DNA of 64,000 bases. It comes from Massariosphaeria phaeospora (lineage: Eukaryota; Ascomycota; Dothideomycetes; Pleosporales). The position numbers were made by a program, and so were the translations under genes. Below, one piece after another: positions 55,212-64,000 of this stretch (within the stretch, counting starts at the first letter, position 1; each line of letters starts with the position of its first letter). Below the pieces are notes generated by a model. It was given only the letters and a program-made list of their open reading frames with translations, did not search any database and was not told where the DNA came from. The stretch spans positions 186,001-250,000 of the forward strand of contig JAADJZ010000008.1 of the NCBI GenBank assembly GCA_011032825.1, written 5' to 3'.

Positions 55212-57047
55212 ATGCATTTTTCCACCACCATCGCGAGCTTTGTGTTCGCTCTCGAGGCGGCCGCGATCCCATTTGGGCACTTGACTGGTGGCCAGCTGAG
55301 CGCTGTGAGTTGGATTTCGTAAGAGGAAGAATGCAACTGACAGTCGGAAGGCGCAGGTAGCGAAGAAATGGCAGTCGCTCGCAAAGCGTGATGAAGCCGC
55401 CCCTGCATACCCAGCATACAATCTCTCCGTCCCAATCGACTTCTTCCCCGACGACAAGCGATACGAGCCTCATTCGAATGGAACCTTCAACTTGAGATAC
55501 TGGGTCGATGACACCTACTACAAGCCTGGCGGCCCCGTATTTGTCCTGCTTTCCGGGGAAACCTCTGGAGAAAACCGGCTGCCTTTCATGGCGACGGGTA
55601 TCTCTAACCAGGTGGCGCAGGCTACCGCCGGCCTGTCAGTCATTCTTGAACATCGCTACTACGGCACCAGCTTCCCGTTCCCCGATGCCTCGACCAAGAA
55701 CCTGCGCTTTCTGTCGACCGAGCAGGCGTTGGCTGAGATCGATTACTTTGCAAGGCACGTCAAGTTCGAGGGTATCGCTGAGGATCTGACTGCTCCGAAC
55801 GCGCCTTGGATTGTGTATGGAGGCTCTTATGCTGGAGCTCAGGCCGCATTCTTGCGTGTTGTGTACCCGGACACGTTCTGGGGCGCCATCTCGTCCTCTG
55901 GTGTTACCACCGCTATATATGATTACTGGGAGTACTATGAGCCGATTAGACAATTCGCTCCTCCGGACTGTGTCCGCAACACCCAGACTATGGTTGATGT
56001 TGTCGATAGCATACTCTTGCACGACGATCAAAAGGACAAGGTCGCACGTCTACAGGAAGCTTTCGGTCTTGGGCAAATCACAGACAAGAGAGACTTTGCC
56101 AACGTTCTCACATCGGGAATCACTGGATGGCAAAGCACCAAGTGAGTTGTTGATGTGTTGCAAGGTTACTACATCTAATCATTGCTGCAGCTGGGATCCC
56201 GAACTCAACTCTCCATCCTTCTTCTAGTAAGCATGAGTAGCCATCGCGGTGATCTTTCTGACTTTCTACAGCTACTGCGGCAACTTGACTGGAACCGTCA
56301 ACTACGACAACGTGGAACACCTCCGGCCAACCGTCAAAGAACTCGTCTCCGTAGGTGGCTACGTGAACGACTCGCTCGTCGAGAACATCACTCTCAACGC
56401 CATCGGCTACTTTGGCCGCACCTCCGTCGCAGCCTGGAACGAGTCGGGCGAAACCCAAGACGCCTTCTTCAGCGTACTCAACGACACCTTTTGGCAAGAC
56501 ACCAGCCTCGTCGCGGCCGAGGCCTGGCGCAGCTGGTCCTACCAAGTCTGCACCGAGTGGGGCTACATCCAGACCGGCAGCACGCCCGCCGACATCAAGC
56601 CGCTGATCTCGCGGACCCTGGATCTCGAGTACCTGACCTACTTCTGCCGGTCCGCCTTCAACATCACCCAGCCGCCGGATCTGTGGCAAGTCAACAAGTA
56701 CGGGAACTACAGCATCGAGTATTCGCGGCTTGCAATCATTGGCGGCAACGCCGACCCGTGGCGGCCAGCCACTCCGCTCGCGAACGGGTCCAGCACGCGC
56801 GTGTCGTCGACGGACAAGCCGTGGCTCGAAATTGCGCATGGCGTGCATCACTGGGAGGAAAACGGCGTGCCCGCCAATGAGACGACGCCGATCTTCCCGC
56901 CCGCTCAGGTCGTGTATGCGCAGCAGTTCGTGAAGAATTTCGTAATTGATTGGGTCAAAGGTATGTGGAGCTGATCATCCTGTGAGCTGCGCAGGTGCTG
57001 ACTGACTGTGTGTAGAGTTCAACGACCAGTTCCGTCTGGAGCTATAG
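55212..57047 (+). CDS. Secreted serine peptidase, family S28
   Basis: Five exons: 55212-55304, 55357-56141, 56191-56226, 56272-56960 and 57016-57047. They join in frame to 544 residues. The third exon is only 36 bp. The N terminus is a secretion signal (MHFSTTIASFVFALEAAAIP). The catalytic triad is visible: S188 in VYGGSYAGAQAAF, D466 in GGNADPWRPA and H497 or H498 in GVHHWEENG. Family blocks include YWVDDTYYKPGGPVFVLLSG, ILEHRYYGTSFPF and NLRFLSTEQALAEIDYF. Several Asn-X-Ser/Thr sites suggest glycosylation. S28 enzymes are prolyl carboxypeptidase-like and act in acid environments outside the cell or in the vacuole. Exact specificity is inferred. Confidence 0.9.
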
Positions 57048-59094
57048 ATTTGGGATTGGGTAAAGTCCGCGATTAGAGGTTTACGAACTGTAATGAGTGA
57101 CGTTGGAGGGCGACCTAGACCATCGTTTGAATAATGCATAATTTTGAGGTACACCTATGTATCAATCCTGAATGTGATTATTCGTGTACGATGTCTGCTT
57201 ATTGCTGAATCTTAGAAGACGGTTGAACTGGAGTAGTTCTGCTTCCTGACGAGCCTTCGGCGAAGGGAAAGGCTGCACTGAACTGGGCTATCGTCTGCGG
57301 TGTTGTACCTTCCTGACGAGGAACCTTTGAGGATGGTGGAGCTGACGTCGGGCGAGCCTTTAGTAACGGGACTAGCTGCCTGAACGAGCTGTAGTCTGCG
57401 ATTCTGTATCTTCATGTCGAGAGACGCTTTACAATAAACCGAACTTCCATGCCGGGTCCATCATTGATGACATCACCTCATAGCCATCTTCCTCGCCGTC
57501 GCCCTCGCTCCCTGTAAGGAATATTCCTGTCGCCACCGAACCCAGCGTAATCGTCGACACAGATTGGATTTCTCTGGCGCGGAGTTACCGTCCGGGCGGG
57601 TAGATGTGTCGCTCCCTCGCAACGGACGTCTCCATCATCTGAGCCAAGGCAGATTGGCACAGTCTGCGTTCCAAGAAAAGGCTTTCTTAAACTCAGCGTA
57701 CCTTAAACAGGGCAAGGTCTCTTATTACTAGCTCGCAGCATCAGACCACCAGGACTTGCCAGTGTCCAGGTAGAGCAATGAGACGAAGCATCCAGTAGCA
57801 GAGAAGAATCCAGTGGCAGAGAGGGTCTGATAGCAGAGAGGATTTCGATGGTAGAGACGACTTCGAAGGCAAAGAACCAGACAAGGGCGGCGGTCGAATT
57901 TAAGTACGCGCCATGGTGTATGGGCTGCTGGCATTATGAAGGCGTCGCGAAGACGGCTCTCCAGGCTCTCATCGCTGCTGATACGCTCGCCGTGCTCTCT
58001 CCAGACTCTCATCGCTGCTGGTACGCTCGTCGTGCTCTCTCCAGGCTCTCATCCTGCTGGTACGCTCGTCGTGCTCTATCTTCAGGCTAGTCTCCAGCCT
58101 CTCGTCTCCGAGTTTGCGTTCATTGGATTCTTGTGTCAGCTCAGAGTGGAGTGTGTTATATGTCTCTCGAATAGGAAGGTTGTCAATGCGTTCCGAATCG
58201 CTCTATAAAACAACCTCGTGGAGAAGATCGAGTAGTACTATGTGTAATAGCTGGAAGAACTAGAAGAACACTGGCTGCCGAGTCTTGGCCCCAGCATTGG
58301 AGGCGGAGCTCCCGAGCTTGGCCCTGGCATTGGAGGCGGAGCCCCCCTGGAACCGAGTAAAGTAAAGTGTGATATCGAAAGCTTGTGATGCAAACTCTGA
58401 ATTATACTGAGATCTTTCGAATGGATTAGATAGGGGTTGCATCCATATAAGTAGAATACCTTGTCCTAGAGGACTAACAAGCAGGAAGAGAGGTTTGGAG
58501 ATTTGTTGGGCCTATTCTTTTAATGCCTGTGGGTTATTCGAACGGGACGTATGGTGAATGTGTGTGGAGCCCGATGACTTGCGAGCCGAATAGGGAGTGC
58601 AGAATGTTGTATAAGAATTAGAAGTGCGCAAAATTGTCTGGTGCATATGTAGCGAGAATAATACAGGAAGTAGTGAGGCTGTACCTTATATAACTTAATT
58701 ATACTCAGCTGCATCTGATGGAACGAATACAAAAGTAATAACAGTAGTTATGTATAACTACGTGGGTCATAACTCATAAACGTGAATGCCCGTGAATTGT
58801 CGATTTCGAATGCATATATACCGATAGACATTTGTGGCGTAGCGAGCAGACCTGTTTGGTACACGCTGTGGTATTGTAGGTGTTCTGTACGTTGATGCCC
58901 TTGTGGAATGTGTGTCTTTCCAGGCGATGAGAGGTCGATTAATTACTCGAGTCAGTCGGCGAACGGAGTGGATACCTGAAGCTAGCCTGACGCTAGCCTG
59001 ACGCTAACCCGGTTTGCCGCTCAGGCTGCCCAAGTGCCTTTTACTACTGTATAATTATTTTCTAAAGAGAGAAACACTCATAAATCAAGATGAA
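57048..59094. other. Gap with tandem repeats
   Basis: No supported gene. It contains the 40-bp tandem array, two GCATTGGAGGCGGAGC units (58294 and 58331) and a CTAGCCTGACG repeat (58983-59005). Composition shifts to AT-rich towards the tRNA. Confidence 0.45.
57961..58079 (+). repeat. 40-bp tandem repeat, three copies
   Basis: Units start with CCAGGCTCTC, CCAGACTCTC and CCAGGCTCTC at 57961, 58001 and 58041 and each contains TACGCTCGYCGTGCTCT. The third is one base shorter, so the array does not keep a reading frame. Confidence 0.85.
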
Positions 59095-59195
59095 GTCACT
59101 TTGGCCGAGTGGTCTAAGGCGCCAGCTTCAGGATATGATTACATAATTCTGCTGGTCTTCGAAAGAAGGCGTGGGTTCAAGTCCCACAGGTGACA
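59095..59195 (+). tRNA. tRNA-Leu(CAG) with a 17-nt intron
   Basis: A full cloverleaf can be drawn. The acceptor stem is GTCACTT with AGGTGAC, discriminator A at 59195. The D arm is TGGCCGAGTGGTCTAAGGC and the anticodon stem is CCAGC with GCTGG. The long variable arm is CTTC-GAAA-GAAG, typical of Leu and Ser tRNAs. The T arm is GTGGG-TTCAAGT-CCCAC. The anticodon CAG is at 59129-59131, with T before it and G after, then an intron at 59133-59149. The A discriminator and T33 argue for leucine rather than the serine tRNA of CTG-clade yeasts. It serves CUG codons. Confidence 0.9.
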
Positions 59196-59204
59196 TTTTT
59201 TTTT
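59196..59204 (+). terminator. RNA polymerase III T-run
   Basis: Nine T residues directly after the tRNA discriminator base, the standard Pol III stop signal. Confidence 0.85.
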
Positions 59205-60642
59205 CAAAAGTGATATACGTTGGGTAGCAGGTAAGGTAATAATACCCTTAGGCTTCTAAAAAAAACCCCAGCTAATTATATATTTTTGCCTGTGTTTTTG
59301 CTACTTCAGAAAGATTTTGCGGGGAAACTATTAGGCCCCAGTATTCTCATAACTTCTCGTTCGTAATCCGCAAACGATAGCGTCAGACCGCCAGCACCCC
59401 TGATCGATACCAGCAACTTCCTGCAGCGGATTCATATCCTCCATCTCGCCAGCGGGATCTCGACTGCAACCAACTGTGTTGGATCACTAGCCCAACCCGA
59501 TCGACAGCGACAGCTTCCCGCTAGGCATGACCGTCTCCAGTGCCTTCCAACAATATCTTCGGGAACCCCTCCATTGTGGTCCCACACCCTCACGCCTACG
59601 CACTCATCCTCAATTTCGTTACACCACACACATGAGCGTACGTCGACGCCAGGCATACAACCCAGCATATCTAGTCAGACGTGGAGCGCAGAGCGCGGCT
59701 CATATTCTCAGAGGGTCATCCGCAACCGTGAACAGCGCTAACCCCATTTGCTTCTGGAACCACTACCTATACCTAAATCTACCCAATCCACCGAAACGCA
59801 CGCGCGTCGACTTCGATTAGGACTACAACACAAAGCACAGGGCGCGACCAGACTGCGCTCTCCGTCGTCTATGGCTCTCCTCATCTGCGGTCCTTGTATG
59901 GCTCGCACGTAACGCCAGCGATACATAAAGCCACGTCAACTTACATACCCCAGAGTGAGGCTCCTGTTGGTGTCCATGGAGCGCGTGCACCGCGTACCTC
60001 GTACATCACCATTTGCGCGGCTCTCGGATGTTGCTCACCAGCGCTTTCATGCCACCCACACCTACATCCAAGAAGACCAGCGAGACACGAAGTCTAGTCA
60101 CCCAATTTGCCTCCACCCATTTTCGCAGAGCGCAGAGCGTCCCGTACACAATAAGATATAGGCATATGGGCTCACCTTACCCAGCATCATCAGTTTGCGG
60201 CTTCCTCACAGGATGGCACCACACCCCGATGCCCGCATTGCCGCGAACGCACCTCCTCGAGCATCGTGTTCAGATCATAACGCTAGCATAGGATATTTGG
60301 GTATGTCTAGAGCGTTCATACGATATCTCATCTAAACACACTACACAGTTCGCTCTCTCCCGCCTTCCAGTCTTCCCGTTTTCGAGCCATCCTAGAACTA
60401 GAACGCTATCACGCTGCGGGCATCCGACAATAACCAACATGAACACCGACCTGCTAAGAAGGGGACTCAATAGCGGCAATATGTGCCAACGACTAGGATA
60501 GTCTGGACATGCCGCATCATATGCGTGCAAATGAGTGGTGTTGGTTCAGAGAGAGTGTGTCATTGGACAAGAGTGAGGTTGCATTATATAGGGAGTTGGG
60601 CAACGCCAACTACACACCAAAGCCGAAATCCAAGTCCTCTAG

Positions 60643-60860
60643 ACCAAAAACAGCTGAACTGTAAGAATTCACCTACGTGAGCTGCGGCCTTCCCTTCCCT
60701 GTCAAAGTCCAGGCCTCAAACAACCTGGAGAGGGCCTCAAGCAACCCAGAGAGCGCCTCAACCAAAAACAGCCGAACTGAAAGAATTCACCTACGTGTGC
60801 TGCGACCTCTCCTTCCCCATCAAAGTCCCAGGCCTCGAGCAACCCGGAGAGCGCCTCAAC
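60643..60860 (+). repeat. Tandem duplication, about 100-118 bp, two copies
   Basis: Both copies start ACCAAAAACAGCYGAACTG at 60643 and 60761, continue GAATTCACCTACGTG and end in CGGAGAGCGCCTCAAC-like sequence. Copy 1 also has an internal repeat of about 22 bp around GGCCTCAARCAACCY. Confidence 0.8.
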
Positions 60861-60870
60861 GTGCGTTTCG

Positions 60871-60975
60871 CGAACGCAGTGAGAAGGTCTTATACTCAGG
60901 AGTCGTCTCAATGAACCATGGTTCTGAGAGGCTCCACAAAACGAACACCCACTCAGCTCACGCTGGAAACAAATG
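60871..60975 (+). repeat. Dispersed repeat R1, copy C (least AT-shifted)
   Basis: GGTTCTGAGAGGCTCCACAA and CTCAGCTCACGCTGGAAAC match copies A and B in order. It keeps C or G at most sites where copy A has T or A, so it is the closest of the three to a common ancestor. It starts directly after the tandem duplication. Confidence 0.6.
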
Positions 60976-62592
60976 AACCCTCCACCGCAAGCTTTCGCAA
61001 AGTTCAAAATTTCTCTGATATTGGAGCAGACAAGAGCTATGGTGGATCGTTGAAGACAACCAGGGCGATGATGATACCAATCCCACCGCACTGCTCGGAG
61101 AATTGGAGCATGGCCCGTTGCTCATCTCCGGCGGTCTGACCCTACCTCGTAATACAGCATCACCCGCAGCCCGCCGGACCTCGCCCAACTCCGTAATCGA
61201 CTCTGCCGGAACGAATACGTCGTCATCCAGAATCAATGGCTACCACGCCCGCAATGCCTCTCTCTACGAAGCCCGCAACGACTTTCCCGGTGTCCACGGC
61301 GCTCGCGACGCCTCACATTTAAGGCCCTTCACGTCCTGCACCATACCTTTCACTGTTTATCGATTCGCCCCAGCGCGTCATGCAGAGCCACTCCGTCAGT
61401 CACAAGGTCTCACGATGCCGTTTGCCTACGAAATCCGTTGGCTATGCCCCTGTACGAGCCGTGGGGGAAATTTCGACTCACAGAGCCTACTTTAATGTCA
61501 TGTTGTTACGATATACCAGCTTGCTACTGTGATGATTGTGTAAGAGGATATAATAGAAGATAGGAGCTTCAGATCCTGTAAGTTTGAGCTTCGCAAAAAC
61601 TTTCTCTATATATATCTGTTCGCCTCCAAAATTTAACGACTTATAGTCCCGTATACATGCCATTTGGGTTGCAATAACATCATGTCGATTTTTACGTTTT
61701 GGCAACCCACGCAGCAGAATGCCATACTCCTAGTGGATTCCCAGTTCACAACCCTAATCCCGGGCGTTTACTCTTTGGCTGGATGTTACGAATTACCAGC
61801 CTAGTACCTAGAAGTTTGAAAGAACAGCCAGGTTTATATAAAGATACAACAAAAAGTCGCCAAGAAGATCCCCCCCCATGGTGCGGAGCTAGTACTCCTG
61901 TGTAAGCTCAAACCAAATAGCGTAGTCAAAGAGGTTTTCTCTGCTCGGATTGGTCGTCGGCTTACTCAGGGTCATATATAATCTAGATGTGAAGCAGCCG
62001 AGCGGGCAAGTCACACGAGCATCATTACCATGTTTTTTGGCCACGTACGTGGCTGGGTCCTGGGAATCTCTTTTTTGCTATCTGAGTGCGCCCAAGGTTG
62101 ATATCTGAGGTTTTGGGTCCGAGCGCGGTTAAGCGAGCGCGGGACTACGCTGAGCCGGCCTTGACTATCTCTACCCACCCTCACACTTCTATCACAACAC
62201 TACCTTGTGCTGGATACGATGGAAGACTGCAGCTTTTTTTACAGTTCCATACCGCCACCACTATGAGAACTCAGAAGCATTAGAGGCCGTCGACCTGGAG
62301 AGTAGCCTGATTCGCAGGATGCCTCGGCTCGACACCTGCGGGCGGGCAATCCGGACGCATTCAGGCCTCCAAGAGCTGACATCTCCGCAACCCCACCCTC
62401 ACTTCATGCGCGGCCATTTGCGACAAGCCATATTTGTGGTATCAGATCTCATGTTCATCACCTACCTACTACACTGCCACCCGCGGCCCTCATGAAGACC
62501 GGCCTGCACTTGGTTCAGCGCGCGGCCTCGAGCTCCGCATAGAGCCTGCATAGTACCCGCATACCATCTTGTTCGCGGCTGGAGCGTTCAAG

Positions 62593-64000
62593 ATGAGGCT
62601 CGTTCGCATGGCTTTAGGAACGCGACTCGTGAGAGTCTTTGCGCTGGTACTGGCACTTTCTCCGTTCCTTGCATCGGCGCGGGAGAGCGACCAGCAGCCC
62701 TTAGCGGGTAAGTGACACGACACCTCCACTCTTCACAGCAACGTGCTAACAGTCTCAATAGACCCAGCCTACACACCCGAAAAGCAGGATGACCTCCGCT
62801 CTCTCAACCCCTCTCCTTACTCTCCGGATGCACCGCACGATGCGGCTCCTACCAGCGCATGCGCCCTCACCCACGTTGCCACCGCGAACAGCCCCGGCAA
62901 ACTCCACGATGCGATCTCGACCATGCAGACCGAATACTTCGCGCTCTGGCTCGGAAAATGGACAACGGCCGTAGACTGGACAGCCGCCGTCATGAACACG
63001 TATCTAACAGGCGTGCTCTCCGCACTCTCCGGGACCTCCGACCGCTCACGGACCCTCGACAGCGAGGCGCAAAAGGTCGAGAACGAGATAAACAAATACT
63101 TCAGCCAGAGCACAACGTATTTCTTCGGTGAAGACATCTTCGCAATCCGCAATCAAGCGTTCGATGACATGCTGTGGGTAGTGCTGGGGTGGCTGGACAG
63201 TATAAAGTTTATCGAGGCGCATACGGGGCGACATTTCCCAAGAGCAACGGAGCAAGATGAAGGGGATTGGCATGGAACGCAGTTTATACCGGTGTTTTCG
63301 CACCGCGCGCGTGTGTTTTATGAGTTAGCAGAGGAAGGCTGGGGCGAGAAACTCTGTGGCGGCGGCATGGTCTGGAATCCACGGCTCCTGCCGTATAAGA
63401 ACGCGATCACGAACGAGCTATTCATATCCGCGAGTGTGGAGATGTATCTGCATTTCCCGGGCGACAACAACTCGTCGCCGTTCATGGTAGCGGCAAAGGG
63501 CAACGAGGGGTCCTCCACATACGACGCGAAATTCCTGACCAACGCGGTCGCCGGCTACGACTGGCTCAAGAACAGCAACATGACCAACGAGCAAGGTCTT
63601 TACGTCGACGGATTCCACATCAAAGACCACGCCCACAACCGCAGTAAAACCGAGTGCGACGAGCGCAACGAGATGGTGTACTCATACAATCAAGGCGTCG
63701 TTCTGACCGGTCTGCGCGGCCTCTGGGAAGCTACTGGAAACCTAACATACCTCCTCGACGGGCACGAGTTGATCCGCAACGTCATGCACGCTACAGGCTG
63801 GACCTCGTCGTCGACCTCCTCCCCTATCACTTCATCAACTTGGTCTGGCCTCGGCGCAGACGGCATTCTCACCGAACTCTGCGACCCTGCCGGTGCCTGC
63901 AGCCAAGACGGGCAAACTTTCAAAGGCATATTCTTCCACCACCTCGTCGCGTTCTGTGCGCCCTTACCAGCAACGCCTGTGCAGCGCGGTAAGACGTTTG
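62593..64000 (+). CDS. Secreted glycoside hydrolase family 76 (alpha-1,6-mannanase type), 3' end outside window
   Basis: Exon 1 is 62593-62707 and exon 2 runs from 62762 open to the window edge, giving at least 451 residues. The signal peptide is MRLVRMALGTRLVRVFALVL plus ALSPFLASA. GH76 blocks are present in order: the catalytic Asp pair D173-D174 in NQAFDDMLWVVLGWLD, GGGMVWNPRLLPYKNAIT, NELFISASVEMYLHFPGDN, VYSYNQGVVLTGLRGLWEAT and FKGIFFHHLVAFCAPL. Fungal members (Dfg5/Dcw1 and relatives) act on alpha-1,6-mannan or GPI glycans in the cell wall. This one has no visible GPI site because the end is missing. The intron donor is GTAAGT and the acceptor TAG. Confidence 0.88.

Larger units (their letters stand above)
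59205..62592. other. Gene-poor gap with a duplication and R1 copy C
   Basis: 3.4 kb with no convincing gene. Frames up to 130 codons occur on both strands around 60.7-61.5 kb without a recognised family. The tandem duplication and R1 copy C are listed separately. The last 300 bp are probably the promoter of the GH76 gene. Confidence 0.45.

Noticed and set aside
61103..61495. A 130-codon gene upstream of GH76
   Set aside because: No domain, mixed low-complexity composition and an equally open opposite strand.
1..64000. CRISPR arrays, phage genes, insertion sequences or operons
   Set aside because: The spliced genes and protein families are fungal; the tandem arrays have adjacent units without spacers.

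Overview
This window reads as nuclear DNA of a filamentous ascomycete (Pezizomycotina). The coding genes are split by introns of about 50-70 nt with GTRNGT donors and YAG acceptors, and their products have clear fungal relatives: Mup1-type methionine permease, TauD/Jlp1 dioxygenase, Dal5-family transporter, GT90, Kap120, Pex2, BuGZ, UCH, S28 peptidase and GH76. Repeat copies that differ mostly by C/T and G/A changes look like RIP, another Pezizomycotina trait. The F-box-like families suggest Dothideomycetes; this is inference and the species cannot be told. One tRNA-Leu(CAG) shows that CUG is read as leucine.

Layout. 0-9.2 kb: an edge-truncated unknown gene, two small genes (one with a mitochondrial presequence) and two diverged copies of an F-box-like family. 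9.9-18 kb: a probable sulfur-acquisition block, with a Mup1-like permease, a TauD-type dioxygenase and a divergently transcribed Dal5/Soa1-like transporter. 18.5-25.6 kb: poorly characterised lineage proteins, including a DUF6594-like membrane protein and two repeat-containing disordered proteins. 25.6-34.9 kb: a gene-poor, decayed stretch with a TA-flanked MITE, a broken MFS transporter and a frameshifted FAD oxidoreductase. 34.9-43.3 kb: F-box/LRR-like gene, Sde182/DUF1593 protein, GT90 glycosyltransferase and a second classical F-box gene. 44.7-53.8 kb: housekeeping block (Kap120 importin and Pex2 divergent, then BuGZ and UCH). 55.2-64 kb: secreted S28 peptidase, tRNA-Leu, a repeat-rich gap and a GH76 gene cut by the window end.

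Intron-containing gene models were assembled by hand; nearly all close in frame from start to stop. Three dispersed repeat signals link distant parts of the window: family R1 (three copies), family R2 (three copies) and two unrelated MITEs, each bounded by TA. No CRISPR, phage or bacterial mobile element is present, as expected for a fungal chromosome.
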